DNA from: Phoronis australis
Lineage: Eukaryota > Phoronida > Phoronidae
Reading direction: 5' to 3'
NCBI GenBank assembly: GCA_002633005.1
Contig: NMRA01000774.1
Location: 90,218 to 154,217, forward strand
DNA: 64,000 nucleotides
Shown here: positions 1-10,700 of the stretch, one piece after another
How the letters are laid out: the number at the start of each line of letters is the position of its first letter
Position numbering within the stretch: the first letter of the stretch is position 1
Notes under the pieces: generated by a model
The model's input: only the letters and a program-made list of their open reading frames with translations
What the model was told of the DNA's origin: nothing
The model's database searches: none
Made by a program: the position numbers and the translations under genes

Positions 1-39
1 GTTCCGTCGTCGTTTGCTTTCATTAACTAGTCAGTCAAC

Positions 40-1043
40 ATGCCACACCGTTGCTGCGTACCGGGATGTACTAATTATCGGCTCACGCGCGCTTTTGGAG
101 TACCTTTGCATCGCTTTCTGATGGATGACACACTACGCCGTACTTGGCTCGTTCGTGTGAAGAACGGAGCGTTACCCGTCCACGCAACGTACAAAGCAGT
201 GGAGAATTACCGTGTGTGGCAAGCACTTTCTGCCGTCCGATTACGAAAGGGATTTGTACGCTGAACTGATGAAGGTCCCTGCGACAACGCCTGAAGAAGG
301 ATGCCATTCCGTCTGTGTTGATTCCCGGCAGTGCCCCGTCGCCACCCCCGAGAAGTGCGTTTTTGAAGCGAGAAGCCTCGCGAGCTGTGGCCAGTACAGT
401 GACTGGAGCCAGTGGAGGCACTTCATCTACTGTCACCCGTGCCTCCGAACGTACCCCAGAGCGTGCAATTCCTGGAACCAGTAGTGATTCGCCCTGTGCT
501 GTTTTCTCCAGCCCAGAGCCTCGAAGCAGCCCTGCAGCGATATTGAGTAGTGGGAGTGATTACAGGCCCAGTTCGACACCCAGTGAAGAGGACAGTTCGT
601 CGTCCAGTGAACAGATCGGTGAGCCAAACTTTGATAAGTTTATTGTGGACTTGTCTAAAGTGTTGGAGCTATTTAGAAGGTGCCAGGTGTGTGGCGAGGG
701 AGTCACACGACACGATGTAAGCAGTTTGGGTGCTCAGGTCACCATCCAGTGGGAGTGTGTCGCGGGACACTCTGGCAAGTGGGACAGTTGTTCCTCTGTC
801 CGTGGTATGCCGGAGGTCCACTTAACCGTGTCCAGTAGTGGCTTGGCCTCATCGAACTCTGAACAGCACAAGCATTCCATTGAGGTAGGCATAACAACGC
901 ACACAGTGCATTTGCACCAAGATGTGTCACCACGTCTGTCCTCAGTAGCCGCCTCGTTTCTCTCAACAGCTGCCTATGCCTGTGCGTACTCTGCCTCGTT
1001 ACACTCGGGCTCAAACATGTACCCACCCACTGAATGTCCGTGA
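40..1043 (+). pseudogene. THAP-domain protein gene, frameshifted
   Basis: The start at 40 opens a THAP (C2CH) zinc-finger domain: a CCVPGC motif at residues 5-10, a tryptophan in the RRTW motif, then the second metal pair CGKHF. That pair is not in the starting frame: its Cys (215-217) and His (224-226) are read one frame over. The frame changes again near 265-280, after which a third frame stays open to the stop at about 1043. The third part has a Ser/Thr/Pro-rich linker, then a CQVCGEG motif, a second Cys with GH near residue 150, and a GKWDS/GMP segment. This layout (THAP, low-complexity linker, CxxC zinc-ribbon-like domain ending in a W-x-S-x-P/GMPAGN-like segment) is a repetitive family in fish and marine invertebrate genomes; function unknown, probably DNA binding and transposon-related. 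Two shifts mean decay or sequencing errors. Confidence 0.7.
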
Positions 1044-1431
1044 AAAAATTCCTCGTCACCACTGCTGTGAACAAGGTCTCCATCACTCACACTACTGTCA
1101 CTGTGATACGGGTCACCGACTCCAGCCATTTTCAGCTTACAACACACTAAACAATCCCTAAATCCAACGTAGTTGAGTTCTCTACTAACCTATCTTGCCG
1201 CAGAATACTCGCCGATGGAAAGTGGTGGCGACAATTGGTGAAAAATAGCACAAAACAGAAGTAGAATAGAACAGATTTGCACAGTAAACTCAATGCAAAA
1301 CCAAGTGGCGGGAAACGCTTGCCTCCTAAAACGTCACTTCCGGAATAGCGGACGAGTAATTAATAAAATTACGAAAAGCTGTAATTAAGTGAAAAATATG
1401 TCTAAGACAACCAATCAACCTTACTTTAGCT

Positions 1432-1640
1432 CAAAATGACATGGAAAAAGGTTGCCTTCGCCTTTAAGCAGCTGCGAGGAAAGCGGGTATATCGTTTTTT
1501 TTACTTCCTCGAGAGTCCGAAATGCTTAAGAAGTGGCTCATGGTAGTGAAGAATGAAATGTACGCTGTAAATAGCAAGTATGAGGCCGTGAAATGTATCC
1601 GTGTCTGTGGCATGCAGACGTCCACAGAGGCTCAGTGACG
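1432..1640 (+). pseudogene. THAP-domain fossil
   Basis: Two overlapping frames together resemble a THAP domain. One frame (from about 1440) ends with a YRFFYFLESP-like segment. A second, starting at the ATG at 1522, reads MLKKWLMVVKN, then a Tyr/Ala/Val-rich stretch and RVCGM, matching the tryptophan helix and the second cysteine of THAP fingers. The final His is lost. No downstream protein is open. I infer a decayed second copy of the kind of gene at 40-1043, same strand and about 400 bases downstream of it. Confidence 0.5.
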
Positions 1641-1643
1641 AAT

Positions 1644-2604
1644 GCCGGCTTACAAAATAACTCTATGTTCCGTTGTCTGAGCTTGTTTACGGCGCCTCTC
1701 TAGTATTTGTTCATCACTGTATTCCTGTTCGAATTGATAGCCTTAAAAACTTAACGATCCACCTGCAATGTCGGGACTGATGAGCTCTAGCTCGTCCTAA
1801 GTCGGGATTGCGAGTTGCTATGATTGCAGAGTACTGAGCGTTCTGTTTCAAAATGCCTTCTCACCCGAACCAACTGAAACAAAGTCTGTCTCATTAGATG
1901 CAATTTGTAACGCCTTTGGAGTGTTTGTGAATGCAAATGATTTGAGAAGCCAGCAGTGAATCAATCACTGCTTTACCGGCTTTAGGTGCAATAAAACTAA
2001 TTGACGGGACACCGAGGCCGTTTGAGCTCATGCTACTAAATGAATTTAGTGTTTGCTGGCAGAAACTGTTGAGAAACAACTCGATTTCCATCCCACGGCT
2101 AGGTGTTAGGGGAATATTTATATACGTTTACGTTACTCAAAAAATGATTGTCAATGTAAAACTTCTGGCCTGACGGTGCTGTGCTGTGGCCAAAGCCGAA
2201 CCCGTGTGAATTTGCGGCCCCGACGAGCAGTTTCGTGGCTAATTCCGACACCAACATAATCACGCGTGCACATTACTTTGGCTCACTAGTATAGTATTTT
2301 CTTGACTCGAAGTTTAGTTTCCACTGAACTTTGGCTGGTTTATGTTCGTAATGTCTGATCGGTTTCCGAGCCACTGGCCGGGACTTGAAGTCAATCCGGC
2401 CGGCCGCGACGGGCTTCAGTGATCGGGCTCCGAGACACTAGCCAGTATAACAAGCGTTTTGTCTTTAGAACTCAAAAAGTCATTGGTCTAAACAACACAG
2501 ATCAAGGTTCTCCTGTCTGTATCTCACGAAAAATACTTCGAAATTATCTCCGAACAGACCCCAAACTCCTGCTACGGACTTCATTGGCCTGCCGAACTTT
2601 GTAG
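1644..2604. other. Unassigned stretch
   Basis: No supported gene. The only structure seen is a short direct repeat: a 23-base block beginning GATCGGTTTCCGAGCC near 2358 recurs with four changes near 2421. A 65-codon minus-strand frame at 1894-2091 has no recognisable features. Confidence 0.4.
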
Positions 2605-2945
2605 GCTACGGTGTGTCCAAATACCAATAAATCCGAAAGAGCGAAATAAAACAACACGTTTTTATAAGAACTCGGTGTATTTTTAAGGGTTTTACATCGA
2701 AGTTTGATGTTTTATTGGTGTTAAACGATGACTTCAAGCGATAAGCTGACACCAGTAACCCGAGTTGTGAACTGCGGAACGGACTGCGTGTGAAACCGAT
2801 GATGTCATTGGATAACTTCAACACCTCCGTCTGCCGTCAGGTGTCAGGTAACGCAACGGTACGTGTCGTTATGGGGTAGAACTACTCGATCTAAATTGAT
2901 ACAAATTAGGTTGTTTTTGGGTGGCATGCTCCTTTAAGGGTTTTG
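2605..2945 (+). repeat. Diverged dispersed repeat, copy 1
   Basis: This stretch aligns with 39850-40200 in the same orientation. Shared landmarks are AGAACTCGGTGTATTT (AGAACTCAGTGTATTT in the other copy), the TGATTGGTGT-like segment, GATAAGCTGACACCAG, and a GTGGCAT-TAC/CTTTAA end. Divergence is high, with several indels. No terminal repeats or coding capacity seen, so the class is unknown. Confidence 0.6.
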
Positions 2946-3844
2946 ATCAAAGAATAATATTTTTTATTGGTTAGACTGATACTTACCAAGGGAACTTGTA
3001 CCATGTGATAAAACGTAATTGTTTGCATATATTTTTGAAAAAATCAACGGTTTAACGAGATGACGTTACAATCGTGTCTTCAGCATCTAACGTCAATGTA
3101 TAATACAGGATTAATTTTACATAAACATTTAAAATGTTATAGATTTTGGATTTCCTATACATAGTTAAGGTTAAGAATCGGTGCCTATATGATGTTCTCT
3201 GCACATTTGTTGCTTTGATAAAACTATCACTGATGGTGATACTCTATCAAAAATTAAAAAATTAAAGGGCAATTTTGACAGTAAAATCAGCCATGAAAAT
3301 CTTATTTTAATGATGTGGATTTCTGACTCTGTCCCGATTTTTGTAGTTTAGAGTGGCCTAAAAGAGCTTCTGGGTTCCTTGTTAATTCCAGGATGCCGTA
3401 TCTCTTGGGAAGCATTTTTAATTAGTGCATCTGCTTTGAATAAATTTATATTTTTGATTATTTTTGGCAACTTTCCCAGATTTCCTTAAAGTTTCCAGGC
3501 TCAGATTTGGAAATTCTGGGTATTAGAAGAGGCATAAAAATTGATGCTGTGAAACCTGTTGTGATACGAATAGATGTTATTGAAAGTACTTTTGTCTGCA
3601 TTAAACTCAGCATTCTAACACAATGTGTCCTTCGTTGATTACCACAAGTGCCACGTTGCAAGCTAATTCGTTGTTTTGGAAGCTAATTCCTTGTTTCGCA
3701 AGCGTTTCACACCACAGTTGTTGATGTCAGAGCCTCAGGGTTAACATACACTACTTGATAATTCCCTTTAATTATGGCACTAATTGGAGCACATAGGNTA
3801 AAATTGTTTTAGTCGACAGATTTTCCGAACAGAAGCTTCATACT
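2946..3844. other. Unassigned AT-rich stretch
   Basis: No gene seen. A single ambiguous base lies at 3798; unlike the other five isolated Ns in the window I found no duplicated sequence on its two sides. Confidence 0.4.
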
Positions 3845-4345
3845 TCGGGCCCCCGATTCTTTTGGGACGCCTGTACACATACAGCCGCTCTCTGCCCAAT
3901 TCCCGAAGGCAACATGTTGTGCCCCCCCCCTTCTGGTCCCTGATCCGCCACTGGAAGAGTACTACAAAACATCACCACTAGTTTCTTCATCATCAGTATC
4001 AACATCACTAAATGTTTCTCAAAAAAATGTAGCTGTTCTGGTATTGAAATTAGTCATAGGTGAATTTAGGGGGCGGGGCAGGGGACCCGCCCCCGCCCCT
4101 CCCTGGCTGGTGCAAGCAAAATTAAACATCAACAGCATGAAGGAGTATGGAGTTCACCAACAAGGAACGGGACGCCCCGGAGCGCGGCGGAATCGGATTG
4201 CCGTTTTTTTTGCGAAGGGGAACACTAGGTCACTTCGCCGGCCCCGCAACTTTCGGGGTAGCTGTGCATACAATCGCGATTTGCCCAATTCTCCTAGGCA
4301 GCATGTTGGGCCCACCCTTATGGTATCCTAGATCCGCCTCTGTTA
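3845..4345. mobile_element. Two adjacent fragments of a short GC-rich element
   Basis: Right ends at about 3865-3955 and about 4260-4345 are homologous: both carry TGCCCAATTC, then a CAGCATGTTG or CAACATGTTG block, a GCCC-rich run, and end in GATCCGCCACTG or GATCCGCCTCTG. The terminus resembles the end of the elements at 41906-42058 and 62676-62822 (GATCCGCCCCTG), so they may belong to one superfamily of non-autonomous DNA transposons. The left part around 4063-4110 is a C/G palindromic run. Exact outer borders are unclear. Confidence 0.5.
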
Positions 4346-4375
4346 GTGCACGGCGAAGATCAACAAAAGTTTGGT

Positions 4376-4711
4376 GAACTACAGGGCTAATAAGCAAACA
4401 ATTTGCAGTTCAGTGTGGGAACGTCAAAAGCGCAATTAGTTGATCTGTCAACTGTGCTTCTTCTGCTAGCTTTATTTTAATCGCACAGTGAACCTTTTAT
4501 GTTCACTTAGTGATAACTAAGTGATGTTTTTCGTTTTAAAATTGCTTCAATTAATATTACAGGTACTCCAATATCGTCCGCATTGGTCGCGATTCTACTC
4601 GGGGATTCCATTGGTCGCGATTCTACTCGGGGATTCCATTGACAGGGAATTCCCCGACTATTCACGATACATTTACATAAACGCGTCGACAAATTCGGGT
4701 TTTCTCATCTA
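4376..4711 (+). repeat. Tandem duplication A, copy 1
   Basis: These 336 bases are repeated at 4713-5048 with one visible difference (T at about 4507, A in the second copy). The two copies are separated only by a single N at 4712. Inside each copy a 28-base unit beginning CATTGGTCGCGATTCTACTC is itself tandemly repeated twice. The duplication may be an assembly overlap rather than real. Confidence 0.9.
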
Positions 4712-4712
4712 N

Positions 4713-5048
4713 GAACTACAGGGCTAATAAGCAAACAATTTGCAGTTCAGTGTGGGAACGTCAAAAGCGCAATTAGTTGATCTGTCAACTGTGCTTCTTC
4801 TGCTAGCTTTATTTTAATCGCACAGTGAACCTTTTATGTTCACTAAGTGATAACTAAGTGATGTTTTTCGTTTTAAAATTGCTTCAATTAATATTACAGG
4901 TACTCCAATATCGTCCGCATTGGTCGCGATTCTACTCGGGGATTCCATTGGTCGCGATTCTACTCGGGGATTCCATTGACAGGGAATTCCCCGACTATTC
5001 ACGATACATTTACATAAACGCGTCGACAAATTCGGGTTTTCTCATCTA
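4713..5048 (+). repeat. Tandem duplication A, copy 2
   Basis: Second copy of 4376-4711, beginning immediately after the lone N at 4712 and ending where unique sequence (AAGGATTG) resumes. Both copies have the same length, as expected if one contig end was repeated at the start of the next. Confidence 0.9.
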
Positions 5049-6220
5049 AAAGGATTGTAATTACCATTTTTAAGAACTTAGTCCTAACTGCTACAAAAAC
5101 ATTCAAACTACAACAATGACGAAACGTTTTCTGCGGTTTATTTGGCGCGGATACGAACCGATATGATCTCGTGAGATCCAGTCTCATCACCCGTTTTTCG
5201 CGGTATTTTGTAAATGTGATGTGCCATACATGTACATGTATGTAAAAGACTAGTCGCCAACGGACTAGAGCAACGTCTTTCGTGAAAATAGTGACACTGC
5301 GAAATTGACTGACTAGAATATTAGTTGAGATGATTACGCCAATGGTGATGGAATTGCTGGTGGCAACGATAACATGATGGTAACAATCATATGACGAATG
5401 AAGAGGTCAAAAATGAGCAAGAAATATAAGTTATTGTATTGTTTTATAAAATGATAATCCAAGAAAGGTGCAGCAAAAATCAGTCAACAAAGGAACAGCG
5501 TCACAAAAAATCCTAAAAAACTCAAAAATAGGCGTCGTAGCGAAAATTAAAAAATATTTTCTGAAACCCCCATCAAATCTTTATCATACGATAAAGTTTT
5601 ACGAAATTCTATTGAACAGAAGAATTCAATTTTTTATTTTTTTTTGAAATTGAAAGTCAAATAACTTAAAACCTGTACGTTTGAGAATACATCGTTCGTT
5701 CGGAGAATCCACCCGCAAAAATTCACGTCGTTTGCTCTTCCCATTAAAAATGGCACCACAGCATGATTGAAATTTGTTAGAAATGCGTCAAATCCCCCAT
5801 TTTGAAGACACCTTCCGGTTTAGCAGCACTCGACGAATTAAGTGATGCTATATTGCAACCTCTTCTGCACAAAACGGTTTCGTCCCGAAATCGAGGTGCG
5901 TATCTTGCGCAATGGTCGATATTATCGCCATCTTTGTCCAAAAGTAAACGATTTAAAGCACACGTGTAGCACATATCAAGTACAGCAATCGTGTCGACTT
6001 TCAGCCGTGTATGTTAAACATTGCAGCTTATATGAGTATTTGAATCTCAATTCGAAAACAAACTGGCCATATTGAATCCGATTGAGACCAAAAACGATAA
6101 TATTCCAGGTCTTCTGAAATTTTCTTCGGACGAAAATTGTTACTTCTAACCTGCGAACAACCAAAAAAATATTGCCACAGCTACATACTTGGCGAAACAT
6201 TTTTCAAAGTAAACAATAAA
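5049..6220. other. Unassigned stretch
   Basis: No supported gene. A minus-strand frame at 5777-5974 contains five cysteines but has no recognisable family pattern and I saw no splice context supporting it. A TACATGTACATGTA palindrome lies near 5228-5242. Confidence 0.35.
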
Positions 6221-6430
6221 TAATAATCACTTACTTTGAGACGATTCAGTTACATGCAGACGTTTCAGCCTGTTCCGCCAGGCCTTCTGCGATGAATGAG
6301 AGAGTTTCGCACCTTTCGCATTTACCTCACTATGCGAAAGGCACGAGACCCCTCATGCATCGAAAAACGCCAGGTGGACCAGGCCGAAACTTCTGCATCT
6401 AACTGAATCATCTCTATGTAAGTCATTATT
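6221..6430. mobile_element. Foldback (inverted-repeat) element, about 210 bp
   Basis: The sequence reads as one long imperfect palindrome centred at about 6326. The left arm from 6221 and the reverse complement of the right arm ending at 6430 share GATTCAGTTAcATGCAGAcG, the AGCCTG/GGCCTG segment and CCTTTCGCAT. The middle is a smaller near-perfect hairpin in which CTTTCGCAT faces ATGCGAAAG. No coding capacity. I read it as a foldback-type MITE. Confidence 0.75.
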
Positions 6431-7670
6431 TCTTATTCCAACAAACTTGATGGCAGAGCAACATACTTGGCGAAAGCATTTCGCAGCCCGCTTAATTAAG
6501 ACAATGCAAGCACATGGTTATTCATTGGTCTATGCGCCGAATGGTCAACAAAACATGTTTTTGTGGTTTTGTGTACAAGTTAGCAGAAGGTTGTGACAAC
6601 GGAGACCCAGCTAGCTGTAGAATGTAAATTCCTGTGTCCAGTTAGTGATGATTTATTGTAATCTTGACCAATGTTGCCGTGGAAACAACATTGAAAACTC
6701 CGGACTCAATTACTAGAGTCCAAGCTTTGTGACCTTTGACCTATCAAGCGTTCTTATGATTGGACAGTGCAAGCATGTATCATGGCGGTACGTGTCGCCG
6801 CATAGCGGATGAAGAATGTTGCAAATTTCTGGTGATAGGGGCTGGAAAATGTTAATCGTGTCGAAGGGAGTGGGTGTTACACAGCTACCAACTGGTGTGC
6901 ACCAAGGAGCATTTGTGGACAAAGCAGGCCGCCGAAGAGGTGTTGACCGGCAGGAGACCCACTGTTTGTCCTTTACATCACTCCGCTTCCGAACTGCACA
7001 ACCTCGATTGGTCAGCTCACGGGTTAGCGCTAGTGACCGATAAATGAACAGAAATTGCTGACCAGTCTCGTGATTGGTTTTCCTCATTTCATGTAGTGTG
7101 TATCTACTAATAAATATTTTGTAACTCGAAAGCAGCTAATTAGCATATCGTCAGATGATGTTAGCGTGTGTTCTAATTCCATGGTTGATCGCTGTCTGGG
7201 GTTATTTTTGGTGTTTTCCCATATGACTTCGGCGATTTCAAGCACAGTGTGATTCTCAATAGAAAATCTACGTACATGTATAACATACTGTAGATGACAC
7301 AGGCAGCAGGTGGCACTGTATTGTTCACTACCAACGACTTTGGTAGATGTGATAGACCACCTGCACACCAGTCTGTCAGATGATCACAGTTTCCACCTAC
7401 AGTTATGGATTAGAGCCACGAACTGATAAGGGATGCAGCTGACTCGTATTTTCATGTATATAAAATGGCAACGGAACAAATCCTATTGAAATCCTTGACT
7501 GGTTGAAACAAACAGTATGCTCTAAATATTTATCGGATTTGTCAACATTTTCGTAACATTATGTTTTCATTGTGAGTGCATTTTTACTCATGGAATTTCG
7601 TAATACATCTGATAACTGAAGGAAAGACCGAATGTGTATCATAATTTCTGAATGTCTTTAAGTTACTCAC
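6431..7670. other. Region downstream of the last identified astacin exon
   Basis: The astacin gene must continue to the left of 7671 because exon 8 ends in a splice donor with no stop codon. I searched the minus strand here for a cysteine pattern typical of a ShK or CUB module and found none that I could support. The minus-strand frame 6713-7087 contains scattered cysteines without a family pattern. Confidence 0.35.
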
Positions 7671-7799
7671 CTTTACCGCCACCGCCACCGCCGCCGCCGC
7701 CGCCGCCTCCACATTCTTTCACGGGATTGCCTGGACAATAGCATTTGCAGTCTTTGCCCACAAATCCCTCTCCAGAGCACTTTTTAGTGGAGCATGAGC
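7671..7799 (-). CDS. Astacin gene exon 8: EGF-like module and poly-glycine linker
   Basis: The acceptor is ACTGAAG, after which two bases complete Ser298. The exon encodes cysteines at 300, 305, 315, 317, 319 and 327 in a C-x4-C-x4-GF-x-G-x2-C-x-C-x-C-x7-C pattern, an EGF-like arrangement found after cnidarian astacin domains. Twelve glycines follow, encoded by a GGC/GGT trinucleotide run, then Lys. The donor G|GTGAGT is phase 1, so coding continues in an exon I could not find. The glycine run is probably length-variable. Confidence 0.85.
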
Positions 7800-10700
7800 C
7801 TTCAGTAGATGTATAAATTACGAGCAAAGAAGATACTACAGATATACACCATAATACAACTTGAGCTGGCCGAAAAGTCGTTAATGACTAGATCCCAAAA
7901 CATATGTTATTTATTTTTATTTAGTTTTGGTTCAGGCGTTATTTGGAAAATCAAAGAGCAACTCTTTTTATATTAATTTCAAAACGTGTCTTTGACATTG
8001 ATGGACATTGTTGGCAAGACAAGTTATAATTGGTTAAAAGCTTAATTCATGTGGAATATTTAAGGGCAGTCTAGTTTGTCAACGACATATTTCGCTTCTT
8101 GATAAAAAGGTCCACAAAACAACCTTAATGGACATTTAAATGTTCGAGTCACAAACTATTGGCGGACGTTAGTTTACCAGATTGTTCTAAAGGCTAAAGC
8201 TCACTCAAAACTCACAGCTAACGACAACCTCGACCCACAAACCCCCGACCCACAATCTCCGCTACCAATAACCAGCAACCCCCTCGACCCACGACCTGTA
8301 ACAATGGACGTATCTTTGGGCCTTTTACACAATTCATGATCTTACTACGTCGCAGAGCGACTTTTCCATCAGGCTTACTTTCACGCGAATCTGCTCTGGC
8401 TCAAGTGAGGTGGCTGAAAGTACTAAGTGGCGTAAGAACATGATCCGAAATAGCGGACTGTTAGCGTACTAACTTTGCCATGGAAATAGTTCCACGAGCG
8501 GTTAACAATGGCCCGGCTATGCTAGGTAGACAGTACAGTACGTTAACGTTAATGACCTAATTTCACATTTTTATTATTTGCTCTATATTGTTTACCCGTT
8601 AACAATAAACTCCATGTAACGCTGGGGTACTCTTTTTATTAACTCTTTTCAAACTGTATTCATTGAAGAAATTACATTTTCGTTGATTACTCGAAGTCTC
8701 GATCCAAAATGGCTTGAATCTGCCATTCACTGAAGAGCAGACGAAAAAATTACATTCTGAGGGCAACGACATTTGTAACGTTGGTATGTCTTTGAGTTGA
8801 TGTGGTTGTTTCTTTTTTTCTGTTTTTGGCTTTCAAACTTTCCGAATCGACTCTCTTAAGTGCAAAAACAGGGAAAAGTCAGCCGAGCTCGCGGCCAGAC
8901 TCTTTGGTCCTGCAAGTTAGCGCTTGTTCTAGGTTCAGATGAAGTCGAGCTTGTACAGTCTGAGTTCAAAGTGTTGTGGGCCGCAAGCGCGGCTGTCGTG
9001 GGTCGTGGGTCGAGGGGGTAATGAGTCGAGGTGATCGTGTTGTTCGCGGTTGTTTAAGGACAATCGTAATTTACCCTGTGACTCTCATAAATTTGTATTT
9101 CAAAAATCTGACTGAATGAACTGGAAGATGAGAAACATTTCTTGTTAAAATGCTCATTTTCTTCGAATTTATGTGTTGCGTACACAATCGAAATCCTTTT
9201 TTACATGTATGTTTTATTATACCCTTTAACCAGATGGCTACAAGTGAAGTGAAGAGCTTTGGAAATATCTGGAGATTTTTGTTCTGCCAAAGTCGTGAAT
9301 CTTGTAAAATTCATGTATTGTCTTATTTGGCATTGTATTAGATCATGGCCGGTGGTGTGGATGTTATTGGATGAAAAACTTAGTAAGTCCCAGAGGTTTT
9401 GGACTTTTAGTATTCTCTTCTCCCTGTAAGACCATCTGAGAATCATCAAGACCAAGTATAATTCCGAATGCTGTTAAAGATTTCCCTCTCCATTACATGT
9501 AAGTTCTTCTTGCGGCAAAAGCATCGGTCAATTAACTTGATGGCTCCGATCCACACACATTTGGTTTTCTCTAAATTCGTCTTAAGCCCGGAAACTTGTA
9601 GAGTTTATCAGGTAGTTTACTAGACCCAATGATGTAATCGAAAAATTGGGTTTTTCTGTGAGATCTGTACCCTTATATTTATTGTTTTGATTCCACGGTT
9701 TTGCCTAAATAAGATTCAGATAGTCTCAGCACACATGATAAACAAACATGTTGAAAATGGATTCTCTTTAACCAACTTTAAAGTAAAAAGAAGCGAAACT
9801 GTCCTGAGATCAAGGAAAGCCGGGATCTCGTATTAAGCAGACAACTCCATCTGATCAAGCCATTTCAAAATTGAGATATGTAGACAGCTTATTCAAAAAT
9901 TTCCCATTCTCATCATCGCTAATAGTCCAGAAACATTTACGTCTTCAGTATGTTGCCTCACATCATGACTGTGTATAGTATTGTATACAATATTTCTGCC
10001 ATTGAGAAAGCCCTTTGTTTCCATGTACATGTATGAGTGTAGTAAATTTCCAGTGTTGGGAGCTTCGCATGCACGCCAAACAAAAGGGTATACAATTTCC
10101 GAGAAAAAACATGGTTTCACTTGGTGATGCATTCTCGACATTTGTTAGTTTTTCGCAAAAGGAAATTCACACCTTGGTTTCTTCCAGCAAAACTTACAAA
10201 ATTCACACCAGAATCTGTCTGGAACAGGCTTCACTGAGCGCACGCGTTCATCAATATATTTCGGGGCTTAGACTTGGAAAACTGTATTGTTATGAAAAGT
10301 TTATACTTCGTCGGTGTGTCAAAAATAGAATTTCTTGCAATTTTGAAAGTGACTAACTTTCACGGTAGCATCTTCTAAAAGAAGATTCTTCAACGTGGTT
10401 TTATGAGCCTCTTTTAATAAAACAATAACTTGCATTTCCCATTTTTAGGATTGAATCTTTTTTTGTATAATACTGTAATAGTTCCAGCCATTAATTTAAA
10501 GGGAGCACTTCAGAGTTGTCAATTTGGAGGTACAATCGTCATTTGGAATATCAGCAATTGGCTAGTTGTTGTGAGAGGTTGCTGCACACTCTTTCTCAAT
10601 ATCAGGAATATTGCATTATATTCCGCCTTCCTTTATACGGGGCTGTTGAATTTTCAAATCATTCATATTCGGATATACGGAAGTCTAAACGGGTTTTTGT

